A stretch of DNA of 39,559 nt from a virus. The stretch is taken from IMG/VR virus record IMGVR_UViG_3300048928_000409, positions 1-39,559 of that record, one strand, 5' to 3'. A program made the translations under genes and the position numbers. Position 1 is the stretch's first letter; each line of letters begins with the position of its first letter. Below, one piece after another: positions 6,922-14,512 of this stretch. The notes under the pieces are model-generated. The model had not been told where the DNA came from and did not search any database. It worked only from the letters and a program-made list of their open reading frames with translations.

Positions 6922-6956
6922 CGGTCGAGGAGACGGTTGCCGCCGTCCGCCTCGAC
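6922..6956 (+). terminator. hairpin between 6731-6913 and 6980-7327
   Basis: GGTCGAGG (6922-6929) pairs perfectly with CCTCGACC (6949-6956), with further internal pairing (GACGG/CCGTC). TTGTTC follows. It could be a terminator or attenuator limiting readthrough into the BRO operon. Confidence 0.45.
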
Positions 6957-6979
6957 CTTGTTCAACCAGGAGACGCCCG

Positions 6980-7327
6980 ATGAACATGACAGACATAACA
7001 GCGGGATGCGCGATTGTCGCCCCGGAATTGCTCAAGAGCATCGCTCTGGACGCTGCCAGCGGCGTCGTTGCGAGCGAATACATCGCCAGCTTGGCTGAGG
7101 CCATCCTACTGGCCCTCGACGCCATCGCGAACGAAGATCGTGCGCGGCAGCGCCATATTATGACGCCAGCCGGAAAGATCGACCTTGGCCCGGCCAGCAG
7201 TATGCCGGAATGGGCGACGATTCATTCGCTTCTGAACCTTCTGCGCGATCAGGCGAAGGTCTGCGGCGATCTGATGGATCGGATCGACATCGGCGCGATG
7301 AAAGCCTCGGCAGGAGAAAAACTGTGA
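6980..7327 (+). CDS. hypothetical protein, 115 aa
   Basis: Not recognised. Mostly helical and Ala/Leu-rich (VASEYIASLAEAILLALDAIANED...), with a C-terminal LLNLLRDQAKVCGDLMDRID segment. AGGAG lies upstream of ATG 6980. Its TGA overlaps the GTG start of the BRO gene, so the two are coupled. A small phage early protein is the likely class. Confidence 0.6.
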   Translation: MNMTDITAGCAIVAPELLKSIALDAASGVVASEYIASLAEAILLALDAIANEDRARQRHIMTPAGKIDLGPASSMPEWATIHSLLNLLRDQAKVCGDLMDRIDIGAMKASAGEKL

Positions 7328-8097
7328 ACGCTGTCTCGACCTTGGTCTTCGAGGGAAGCCAGATTCGCTCCGTTGTCATCGACGGCGAGCCGGGTTTCGT
7401 GGGCAAGGATGTCTGCGAACGGCTGGGCTACACCAACCCGAACAAAGCTATGAAGGACCACTGCAAGGGGGTAACGAAACGATACCCCCTTCAGACGGCA
7501 GGCGGCATCCAGCAGGCACGCATCTTGTTCATGCCGGACGTCCTTCGCCTCATCACTGGCAGCGCTCTGCCGGATGCGGAGCGTATGGAGCGCTGGATGT
7601 TCGAGGAGGTGCTCCCGGCCGTCATCAAGACCGGCTCGTACACCTCGGACGGCATGGTCACAAATTTCGGCCCAGCCGCCCGATCGACATTGGGCGGGAT
7701 CGTCAAGCGCGTCACGCACGCCGAGATTGAGGAGGCATTCGACCAAGTGCTTCCTGCCCTCGTGGAGCCGTTGTTGGATCGCCTGATCAGCGAGCGCTTG
7801 ATGTCCGGCCGGGCCAAGGTGATTGAGGGCATCAGCGCGTTGGAAGTTGCCGAGATGGCGGGCTATACCAAGGGGAAACGCCCTCGCGGTCTGATCCAGT
7901 TCATCACCCACAGACTGAAGCGCTACCACCTCGATCGTGGTGTCATTCCACCTCTGACACCGCAAGGATCGTCGAAGGTGTCGGTCTACATCGAGACTAT
8001 AGCGAGGCGTTGGCTGATCGAGGGCGGTCGCAAGGCAATCGAGATGTATGTCGCCGAAAAGCGCGGCCAAGGTCGTCTGAGGCTGGTGGAACAGTGA
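7324..8097 (+). CDS. BRO-N domain phage antirepressor
   Basis: A 257-residue protein with a BRO-N domain in residues ~8-105: VFEGSQIRSVVIDGEPGFVGKDVCERLGYTNPNKAM...HCKGV.KRYPL...I.MPDVLRLI..S.LPDAERMERWMFEEVLPAVIKTGSY. Such proteins act as antirepressors or DNA-binding regulators in phages. The C-terminal half (EGISALEVAEMAGYTKGKRPRGLIQFITHRLKRY...GRKAIEMYVAEKRGQGRL) resembles a second HTH-like region. GTG 7324 overlaps the previous stop, and its own TGA overlaps the next GTG, forming a three-gene unit. Confidence 0.85.
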   Translation: MNAVSTLVFEGSQIRSVVIDGEPGFVGKDVCERLGYTNPNKAMKDHCKGVTKRYPLQTAGGIQQARILFMPDVLRLITGSALPDAERMERWMFEEVLPAVIKTGSYTSDGMVTNFGPAARSTLGGIVKRVTHAEIEEAFDQVLPALVEPLLDRLISERLMSGRAKVIEGISALEVAEMAGYTKGKRPRGLIQFITHRLKRYHLDRGVIPPLTPQGSSKVSVYIETIARRWLIEGGRKAIEMYVAEKRGQGRLRLVEQ

Positions 8098-8285
8098 GCG
8101 ACCTGCCCGACAGACTAATTCGCATCTCGGAAGTCATCGAGATAGTCGGCTATTGCAAGGCGATGATCTATCGAAAAATTCGCCAAGGCACCTTCCCGGC
8201 TCCATACAAGCCGGGAGGCTCCTCGTCGCGCTGGAGTCTTCAGGAGGTGACAGCTTGGGTCGCCAACGTGAAGGGTGAGGCCTAA
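8094..8285 (+). CDS. AlpA-type DNA-binding regulator (second copy)
   Basis: A 63-residue AlpA family protein of normal length: RLIRISEVIEIVGYCKAMIYRKI, TFPAPYKPGG, SRWSLQEVTAWVANVK. GTG 8094 overlaps the BRO stop (GTGA). It shares KAMIYR, FPA.YKPGG and SRW with the copy at 5582-5923. Its TAA overlaps the stop of the convergent integrase, which puts it in the usual place for an excisionase or integrase-control protein. Confidence 0.8.
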   Translation: MSDLPDRLIRISEVIEIVGYCKAMIYRKIRQGTFPAPYKPGGSSSRWSLQEVTAWVANVKGEA

Positions 8286-9586
8286 TCGGCAGGATTGCCG
8301 ACTGATCTGCGCATGGGCTGACCGATGAACGACTGAGGTTCGCTGAAACCGTCCAGCAGCATGTCGGCCCATTCCTGCGCAAGCTCCCGGCGGCGGGGCA
8401 TGAAAGCCGCGCGATTGTACGCGCTTTCCACCTTATCCTTGGGGACGTGCGCCAGCATCAGATCGATGATCGCGCGGTCCCCGCCCCTCCCAGCCGCATC
8501 CGCGCGTTCATTCATGATCGTAGAAAACGCCGCGCGGAAACCGTGGGGCACATGGCGCTGATAATAACCCGACCTGATAAGCATCGCCCTGAGCGTATTT
8601 TCCGAGATGGGCTTGTGCAGATGCCGTTCGCTAGGGAACATCAGGTCGAGGTTGCCAGTCAGCGGACGGAGGGCGCGCAGGACCGCGACAGCTTGCTTCG
8701 AAAGCGGCACCAGATGGTCGCCGCCGACCTCAGCCTTACGATCCTCATCGCCTTTCATGCGAGCAGCCGGGATCCGCCATGTAGGCTCGTCGCCGTCGAG
8801 GCCCTCGATCTCCTGCCACCGCGCGTGGCGTAGCTCGCCGGGTCGGACAACAGTCAGCGCCAGCAGCCGAAGAGCCAGTTTTGTGCCCGCACGGCTCCGC
8901 TCCGCCTCGCATGCGGCGAGCATCGTGCGCATGCTTTCCAAATCGGTCAGGGCCGGCTGGCGACGGGCGCGAGGCTTAGGGCTGAGGGCCTTACCCAAGC
9001 TGGCCGCCGGATCGGCGGTCGCGATACCAGCCGCAATGGCATAGACGAACACCGCAGATATCCGCTGGCGTAGCCGGTGCGCGGTTTCAACGGCGCCTCG
9101 CTTTTCGACGATCGTCAGCAAATCCAAAAGGCGCGGCGCATCGATAGCCGTGATTGGAAGCGCTCCGATGGCTCCAAACACGTTTTCCTCCAGACTGTCC
9201 CACACCTTGGTCGCGTGACGCGGAGCCCACGTCCCCTTCTTCTTGTCATACCACGCCTGCGCCACGGCTTTGAAGGTGTTGCCCGATTCGGATGCCTTCG
9301 CATGGGCTGCCAGCCTGCGCTCGGTTGCTGGGTCGCGGCCGTCGATCAGCATCGACTTTGCGTCATCGCGCCTGCGTCTTGCATCGACGAGCGTCACTGC
9401 GGGGTATGGACCGAACGTCAACGTCTTTTGCTGGGGCTTGCCAGCGGCGTTCCGTCCGAAAGTGTAGTTCATCCGCCAATGCTTACCGCCAGCGGGAGAG
9501 ACGTGGAGGTAGAGCTGATTCGCGTCGGCCAGCTTGTAAGCCTTATCGCGCGGCCTGGCGGCCTTCACCTTTGCGTCTGTGAGCAC
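8282..9586 (-). CDS. int: P4-type tyrosine integrase
   Basis: A 434-residue site-specific recombinase with the N-terminal DUF4102 arm-binding domain (VLTDAKVKAARPRDKAYKLAD...LYLHVSPAGGKHWR), a SAM-like core-binding domain and the catalytic domain. Catalytic residues visible are Arg in TVVRPGELRHARW, the HGFRAAFSTIMNE box, His in LAHVPKDKVESAYNRA and the nucleophile Tyr in the same segment. GTG 9586 has GAGG five bases upstream and gives the family start; longer upstream starts run through operator palindromes. Such integrases usually insert at tRNA 3' ends. It appears intact. Confidence 0.9.
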   Translation of the reverse strand: MLTDAKVKAARPRDKAYKLADANQLYLHVSPAGGKHWRMNYTFGRNAAGKPQQKTLTFGPYPAVTLVDARRRRDDAKSMLIDGRDPATERRLAAHAKASESGNTFKAVAQAWYDKKKGTWAPRHATKVWDSLEENVFGAIGALPITAIDAPRLLDLLTIVEKRGAVETAHRLRQRISAVFVYAIAAGIATADPAASLGKALSPKPRARRQPALTDLESMRTMLAACEAERSRAGTKLALRLLALTVVRPGELRHARWQEIEGLDGDEPTWRIPAARMKGDEDRKAEVGGDHLVPLSKQAVAVLRALRPLTGNLDLMFPSERHLHKPISENTLRAMLIRSGYYQRHVPHGFRAAFSTIMNERADAAGRGGDRAIIDLMLAHVPKDKVESAYNRAAFMPRRRELAQEWADMLLDGFSEPQSFIGQPMRRSVGNPAD

Positions 9587-9597
9587 ATCAACCTCGA

Positions 9598-9647
9598 TAC
9601 CATGCCTGCCATGGTAGATACCATGGAATATGCCCTGCGACATGGTA
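9598..9647. promoter_or_regulatory. palindromic operator upstream of the integrase
   Basis: Four half-sites alternate: TACCATG (9598), CATGGTA (9610), TACCATG (9619), CATGGTA (9641). They form TACCATG-N5-CATGGTA and the perfect CCATGGTA-GA-TACCATGG (9609-9626). Placed at the integrase start, they are likely binding sites for an integrase regulator or for integrase itself. Confidence 0.55.
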
Positions 9648-9749
9648 GACGCGAATAGACTGCCATACCCAAAGCCCGACCGATTACGCGCCAAAATTGG
9701 CAGAAATCAAGGCTCTGTAGACTGATATATCCCGCGATGTAATGGGAAG

Positions 9750-9775
9750 TGGTAGCGGAGGAGCGCTCTGGTCTA
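9750..9775. other. possible attachment-site core (tRNA 3'-end-like)
   Basis: On the minus strand this stretch ends in CTCCTCCGCTACCA, which looks like the acceptor end plus CCA of a tRNA gene without a T-arm. It lies 165 bases upstream of the P4-type integrase, where an att site is expected. No second copy exists in the window, so this is weak. Confidence 0.2.
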
Positions 9776-10170
9776 GAACAGACCCTCCGGCGCATCAGGC
9801 TTTGAAGCCAACCTCCTCGTACTGGCATGATTTGCGACCCTAGCTGTCCAGAAATGGGGCACTTGCCGAAAGAGGGGCCACTACATCTTTCTTTTCGCTC
9901 ATCGCTGTGAGACCAAATCGATGCCGGCGCTGAAGCACCCTGTGGCTAGGTCCAGCAGAAGCCTTACCGGTGAATGTCGGGTGGACAAGATTCGCGCTCT
10001 GGTTGGATGACCGCTCTCCGGATCCCCACATGCCAAACCGACACTGACAAAGCCAGGACGTCATGGCGATGTTGGGCCGATACACCTGCTAACGACGGCA
10101 AATTCGTTAAGCGGGGGCCAGTTCCGCAACCCTAGGTGGTCGCGGGCGCCCGTGGCCCTGGGGATCAAAA
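9776..10170. other. non-coding stretch after the integrase module
   Basis: No convincing gene on either strand. An 81-codon minus-strand frame (9840-10085) has no recognisable protein character. The stretch may include degraded element ends. Confidence 0.4.
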
Positions 10171-10266
10171 ATGCCCAAGGTTACGAAAACGGTGACGGTC
10201 GAAATGAAGATCGACGTCGCAGCAATCGTTCAAGCGATAGCGGTGATATTGCTTCTTCTGACTTAA
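10171..10266 (+). CDS. hydrophobic micropeptide, 31 aa
   Basis: It reads MPKVTKTVTVEMKID followed by AAIVQAIAVILLLLT, a short charged N-terminus with a hydrophobic C-terminal helix likely to insert in the inner membrane. GGGGA lies six bases before the ATG and a strong terminator begins five bases after the stop, so the unit looks like a complete gene. Such peptides can be regulatory or toxic small membrane proteins; no family is recognised. Confidence 0.5.
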   Translation: MPKVTKTVTVEMKIDVAAIVQAIAVILLLLT

Positions 10267-10271
10267 TCCGA

Positions 10272-10302
10272 CCCGGCGGGGGTAGCTCCTCCGCCGGGTT
10301 TT
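10272..10302 (+). terminator. Rho-independent terminator
   Basis: CCCGGCGG (10272-10279) pairs with CCGCCGGG (10291-10298), followed by TTTT. It directly follows the micropeptide gene. Confidence 0.8.
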
Positions 10303-10348
10303 CCGAGAATATCTTCCGCATTCAATAAAATATCGGTGCTAGATCTCT

Positions 10349-11149
10349 ATGGGACAACGGAAAGATAGACGGCGTCGCTTTTTTGCCGAGCATCCGTTCT
10401 GCTGCTTTTGTGGTGGGGATGTACCGGCAACGTCAGTAGATCATGTACCCAACAGAGCGAGCTTTCCAAAGCGGGAAGGGCCAGAGGGATACGAATTTCC
10501 GGCCTGCACGGCCTGCCAGACCGACACACGCCTGGACGAGATTGCGTTCTCCTGCATGGTTTATTTCAATAACCACGACAAGTCTCTTTTCGACGAGCAA
10601 GGTTTTACCCGACTGATTCAGGGATTGAAAAACAATCTCCCCCACATGAACGAATTTCAGGATCTATCCCCAAACCAGAAGCGCCGCGCGCTAGCGCATT
10701 TTGGAATAGAGCGTCCTCACGGAACGCCGCTCGCCGAAGTAGGCTTGGTTACGGTACACCCTGAGTTTAACATGCGAACGAAAAGGTACTTGTGTAAGCT
10801 AGCAAGAGCACTCTTTTACAAGCACGTGGGACGCCCAGCAAAATCTTCGTCGATAGCGTGGTCGTCATGGGCGCAAGGCCAAGCCACGAACAGCCACAAA
10901 GCTCTCGAACAATGGCTGGCTATCACTCCCATCCATGTTCAAGGCACTAGGTCGAATTTCGATTTTGGTGATCGCTTCCGATACCGGATCAATTATTCCG
11001 ATGAGTTGGAAGTGTTCGTGGCGGCAGGCCAATTTGGAGAAGGCCTGATCTTCTATCTTTCCCTAGCGTCGGAGGAGATCGCGGCGAACCTGAATAAGGA
11101 TGCGTTTGAGTTTGGCGCAGAGCGCAGCGTATCGCCTTCTGCGACTTGA
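10349..11149 (+). CDS. HNH-type endonuclease domain protein, 266 aa
   Basis: Residues 18-56 carry a zinc-HNH-like core: CCFCGG (Cys18/19/21), TSVDHVP (Asp31-His32), then EGYEFPACTACQ (Cys53, Cys56). The C-terminal ~200 residues are of unknown fold, helical then strand-rich. It is a likely nuclease; target unknown. It converges with the proteasome-like gene at 11235-12152 with an 85-base gap. Its AT content is somewhat higher than that of the phage structural genes. Function as cargo, perhaps in defence, is only inferred. Confidence 0.65.
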   Translation: MGQRKDRRRRFFAEHPFCCFCGGDVPATSVDHVPNRASFPKREGPEGYEFPACTACQTDTRLDEIAFSCMVYFNNHDKSLFDEQGFTRLIQGLKNNLPHMNEFQDLSPNQKRRALAHFGIERPHGTPLAEVGLVTVHPEFNMRTKRYLCKLARALFYKHVGRPAKSSSIAWSSWAQGQATNSHKALEQWLAITPIHVQGTRSNFDFGDRFRYRINYSDELEVFVAAGQFGEGLIFYLSLASEEIAANLNKDAFEFGAERSVSPSAT

Positions 11150-11234
11150 GGTTCGATCCCGAGCCGGAATCTCAACCGCTTTGGCACAATTAGCAACCCA
11201 CCGTGGATCGGTGATAATTCGGCCGAGTAGCGCA

Positions 11235-12152
11235 TCAAGAAGGCGCAGCGTCCAGCACCTTTGGCGCACCCCGGTGACAAAACCGATATTTTTTCCCGCT
11301 GCCACATGGACACTTCGCGTTTCGATGGACCTTGGGAACAGCCATGGGCGGCGCATCGTCATCCACGACCTTCAAACTCATATTCCTTATTGAAACAACA
11401 CCACCGGCATTATCGATATTCACGGCAGCGGGGAATACTATTTCACGCGAGACACTTGAATATGATCTGTTAACAATTATTGGAGATGCATCACTCCTGA
11501 TTATGATGCTATCTATATGCTTCCCAATCGTATTCCCACTTCTTGGGTCGTCAGCAATTTTCCGAACACGATTTTCCAGAATGGAAAGCATGGCTTCCGG
11601 TGGCACGTTTCTCTTTAACGCATCCCGAATTTCATCTTCATACTGACTTTCGAATGCTGCAGAATTCCCAAAGACCCCAGCCCAAGTCCATGGCTCTTTA
11701 GACGGACGTATTTCGGACGAAAAGCCAACTCGAAACCGCCCTTCTACATCACCTATATTAGTGATGTATGCAGCAATGCCTACAGGTGGTGCGACTGAGT
11801 AGTTGTATCCTGTAAACGTCAAATCAAGCCTGCGGATTGCGACCGGCAACCGGCTAATAATTGGATCAGAGAAGAAGTGGGCATTGAGATCGGCTGTTAA
11901 GCCTTCCAGCAACTCTATCGGGGAAAATGTTGTCTTTCCCCGCTGCTCAAGTCGACTGATGAGCCAAGCCGCAGTCTCGTGCCTACCGGCCAGCGCCAAA
12001 CCAGTGAAAGCGACTGTCAGACGAAATCCTGGAACGGTGAGTGAAAAGCACTTGTTATGCTCCTCCTCAATCACGTTGCCAGCGTTGGTCAGCCGGCAGT
12101 CCGAAACTTGCACGGCGTAATTGGCATTCATGGCGGTCAGTATGAGTGTCAT
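11235..12152 (-). CDS. proteasome-like Ntn-hydrolase with C-terminal SEC-C motif
   Basis: A 305-residue protein. After removal of Met the first residue is Thr (MTLILTA), with Asp at mature position 17 (VSDCRLT) and Lys at 33 (EEHNKCFSL). This is the Thr1/Asp17/Lys33 catalytic set and spacing of proteasome beta subunits, and FRLTVAFTGLALAG fits the following strand and Gly. Residues ~277-295 are a SEC-C zinc motif (CPCGSGKKYRFCH; C281, C283, C292, H293), as found at the C-terminus of SecA. It could be an N-terminal-nucleophile peptidase directed to targets by the zinc motif. No partner subunit is visible. ATG 12152 leaves Thr at position 2, as the mechanism needs. Confidence 0.6.
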   Translation of the reverse strand: MTLILTAMNANYAVQVSDCRLTNAGNVIEEEHNKCFSLTVPGFRLTVAFTGLALAGRHETAAWLISRLEQRGKTTFSPIELLEGLTADLNAHFFSDPIISRLPVAIRRLDLTFTGYNYSVAPPVGIAAYITNIGDVEGRFRVGFSSEIRPSKEPWTWAGVFGNSAAFESQYEDEIRDALKRNVPPEAMLSILENRVRKIADDPRSGNTIGKHIDSIIIRSDASPIIVNRSYSSVSREIVFPAAVNIDNAGGVVSIRNMSLKVVDDDAPPMAVPKVHRNAKCPCGSGKKYRFCHRGAPKVLDAAPS

Positions 12153-12762
12153 GAGTCCGCTTACTTCATCCCCTTTGCAAGGGGTATCGGAAAAAACGTA
12201 ACATACGTAACCTTGGCGGAAATCCGCCGTTTTTCGCGTAACCGATAGCGTAACATCAGGGTAACGAGATTACATTTTCAGAATGTAACTTTTAGGATCA
12301 GAAAACCTTAGAATTTCTGCGGGTGTTACATTTTCAAGCGGGAAAGGTTGCGGCCGATTACACCGGCGATGTAATCTGAAAAACGACGGTTTTCTGCGGG
12401 CTTCAGGCTGAAATTTGGTGTTTGGTTACGGATATTACGTTTTCCCACCCCCTCCTTCGGTCGCCGACGCGGCCAGCAAACATTTTCTCGATCGTCGATC
12501 GCCGCTCGATAGGCCTGCCAGCTGCATCAAAGTGCATCAGCACAGAGCCTGTCGTCATCGCCGCTCGGCCTAGGAAGCCAGCAATTTTCCCGGCGCAGCC
12601 GATGTGCATCAAAACCGACACGAAAAGTGCGCGGGCGAGGCGGGGGATTAAGCGCGCTTTGAGGGGGTGCAGCTTCGTGTCGGGGTTGCGCAACATTGTT
12701 ACACGTCCCGAGGCTGCCCGCTGGCAATTGACGGGCGCCTTGGCGGGGCGCACGATCGCCGC
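12153..12762. promoter_or_regulatory. non-coding region with many TTACA/TGTAA boxes
   Basis: No supported gene in about 610 bases. Between 12190 and 12450 there are about ten GTAAC/TTACA elements. Two are perfect dyads: TTACATT-N5-AATGTAA (around 12270-12288) and GATTACA-N7-TGTAATC (12356-12376). Others are single boxes, such as the GTAACATACGTAAC pair near 12198. The sequence is AT-richer than the surroundings. It could be a replication or transfer origin, or a control region for the divergent genes at 12152 and 12763. Confidence 0.45.
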
Positions 12763-13416
12763 ATGTGCAACCTGTACCGGATGACAGCGCCTGCGGACGC
12801 GGTCGCGGGATTGTTCCGAGCGACCACGGCCGCCGGGTCGAACTTCGCGGCTGAGATCTACCCCGGCTATCCCGGCCTCGTCATCGCTGACGGCGCGGTC
12901 CGCGCGATGAACTGGGGCTTCCCCCTCGTCCTCAAGAGCAAGAAGACCGACGCGCCGCTTAAGCCCAAGCCGGTGAACAATACCCGCGAGGACAAGTTGC
13001 ACACTGGCTTCTGGGTCGACAGCTTCCGCAAACGGCGTTGTCTGATCCCTGTCACCGCCTGGGCAGAGGCCGAGGGCGCGAAAGGCGCAATGACGCGCAC
13101 ATGGTACTCGCTGCCTGATCAGGACCTGTTCGCGGTCGCGGGCGTGTGGCGACCGACCGCAGAGTGGGGAGACGCCTACTCCATGGTCATGGTAGATGGC
13201 TGCGAGCAGATGGCTGACGTGCATGACCGCATGCCAACGATCCTCCGCCGAGAGGAGTGGGAGCGTTGGACGAACGGAGATCCGGATGAAGCCTTTGCAC
13301 TTTGCCGCGTCTACGACGCCCCGCTCGTGGTCGATCGCACTGACGTGCCTTGGTTCAAGAGAACCAGCCTACCACCTGCCCCACGAACGCAGCCACCATC
13401 AGCAATGCTATTATGA
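12763..13416 (+). CDS. SRAP-domain protein (YedK/HMCES family)
   Basis: A 217-residue SOS response-associated peptidase-like protein that forms a covalent crosslink with abasic sites in single-stranded DNA. Catalytic Cys2 is exposed after Met removal (MCNLYRMTAP). Other family hallmarks are MNWGFPL, NNTREDK, RRCLIPVTAWAE (the Glu) and ADVHDRMPTIL (active-site His). ATG 12763 is fixed by the need for Cys at position 2. The C-terminus (after WFKRTSL) is Pro-rich. Phages and plasmids often carry copies. Confidence 0.9.
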   Translation: MCNLYRMTAPADAVAGLFRATTAAGSNFAAEIYPGYPGLVIADGAVRAMNWGFPLVLKSKKTDAPLKPKPVNNTREDKLHTGFWVDSFRKRRCLIPVTAWAEAEGAKGAMTRTWYSLPDQDLFAVAGVWRPTAEWGDAYSMVMVDGCEQMADVHDRMPTILRREEWERWTNGDPDEAFALCRVYDAPLVVDRTDVPWFKRTSLPPAPRTQPPSAMLL

Positions 13417-13514
13417 TCATCTCGGCCTGTTTCAGCATTAGCCGGTGATCCTCTGCCACCGCCAGTGTGGCAATGCCGGATAGATCCGCACCGGACCAAA
13501 CGTCCGCGCGCCCT

Positions 13515-13895
13515 TCAGTAGCTCAGCCAGTCGAGTTCGGCCTCGTCCACGGCCTCGAACATATCGCCTTCAGCCTGGCCGACGCGAAGGCGCTGGCGGA
13601 CTGCCTCCGGATCTCCGTCTTTTGGAAAACCCCGATCGGCCATGGCACATTTCGCCAGTTCGCCGACCAGCCCCCCACGCCCAGCTTGCAGGAGCAACCA
13701 GCGACCGAATGCGCCGCGCTCAGCTGGCGATGCAGTCCGCCCGCTCGGCCTAAGGCGCGGGTCGGGTGGTGCTGGCACGAAAGCCCGGAAATCCGGCCCT
13801 TTCGTAAAATCCAAGAAGAATCCTCCTCCCCCGGCTATCCTACTGACCTCCCTGCGTAAATCCTCGAGCGTTGGCGTCAGGGGCCTCTGTTCCAT
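13515..13895 (-). CDS. conserved hypothetical protein, 126 aa
   Basis: Its C-terminal half (GRWLLLQAGRGGLVGELAKCAMADRGFPKDGDPEAVRQRL, then GDMFEAVDEAELDWLSY) has the pattern of a small protein common in sphingomonad accessory regions, distantly like YozE-type SAM-like domains; this is from memory. The N-terminal half is Gly/Pro-rich. No catalytic motif is visible. It faces away from the two small plus-strand genes that follow. Confidence 0.6.
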   Translation of the reverse strand: MEQRPLTPTLEDLRREVSRIAGGGGFFLDFTKGPDFRAFVPAPPDPRLRPSGRTASPAERGAFGRWLLLQAGRGGLVGELAKCAMADRGFPKDGDPEAVRQRLRVGQAEGDMFEAVDEAELDWLSY

Positions 13896-13992
13896 GGCTA
13901 TCCTCGCGTTCGAATCGGTAGCGCAAGCCTATCATGTTCTCTATATGTTCACATCAAGAGTCGGCGCTTTCGAGCGTGCAGGAGGACAACAG

Positions 13993-14166
13993 ATGGAACA
14001 GATTAAGGAAATCCGCCGAGCGGTAGCGAAGGCGCTGGAAACGCGCGGCCTCGATAACCGGGAGTTCCTACGGCAGATTCGTGCCGGTGAGCAGGATGAC
14101 GGCCCGTACATGACAGGCGCCCTCGCCTGCGCCGCCATGCTGACCAAGCAACCTACGCCCGGCTGA
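13993..14166 (+). CDS. small hypothetical protein, 57 aa
   Basis: It begins MEQIKEIRRAVAKALETRGLDNREFLRQIRAGEQDDGPYMTGAL. AGGAGG lies about eight bases before ATG 13993, which chooses this start over the long upstream frame. Helical, soluble, function unknown. It is followed four bases later by the zinc-ribbon gene and is probably cotranscribed with it. Confidence 0.55.
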   Translation: MEQIKEIRRAVAKALETRGLDNREFLRQIRAGEQDDGPYMTGALACAAMLTKQPTPG

Positions 14167-14170
14167 TGCC

Positions 14171-14491
14171 GTGCGCTACGCGGACGGCATGAGGATACCG
14201 ACGCGCCTGTTCGAAGCCGCTGCTTGGCAATACTCGATCAAGGTGACGTGCGCGTGCGGCCGGTCGGCCGTCTTCGACCCCCACGCGCTATGGTATCGGT
14301 TCGAGAGGAAGCGATGGGACGAGACCTTCGTCCAGGCACGAGGGCGCTTCTATTGTCGCGAATGCTGGCAGACCCAGTTCCGGAAGCTCCCGCCGGTCAA
14401 GTTCGAGATCTGCCGCGAAGTGCCTACCGTCAGCCTTCCCATGCCTGACGAGCGGGAATGGAAACGCGCGATCAATCGGTTCCGTGGATAG
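14171..14491 (+). CDS. zinc-ribbon hypothetical protein, 106 aa
   Basis: Two Cys pairs, VTCACGRSAVFDP and FYCRECWQ, form a probable zinc ribbon around a basic helix (ALWYRFERKRW). The C-terminus is KRAINRFRG. Start may be GTG 14171 or ATG 14189. The compact size and CxC/CxxC layout match small conserved sphingomonad proteins whose role is not known. Confidence 0.55.
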   Translation: MRYADGMRIPTRLFEAAAWQYSIKVTCACGRSAVFDPHALWYRFERKRWDETFVQARGRFYCRECWQTQFRKLPPVKFEICREVPTVSLPMPDEREWKRAINRFRG

Positions 14492-14512
14492 GATTACCGG
14501 ACCAGATGAGGA

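Noticed and set aside
9840-10085. 81-codon minus-strand frame
   Set aside because: No ribosome site, no motif and unusual composition; treated as non-coding.
12403-13224. Long minus-strand open frame of 273 codons
   Set aside because: It lies opposite the SRAP gene, whose catalytic motifs are clear, and has no protein-like features of its own.
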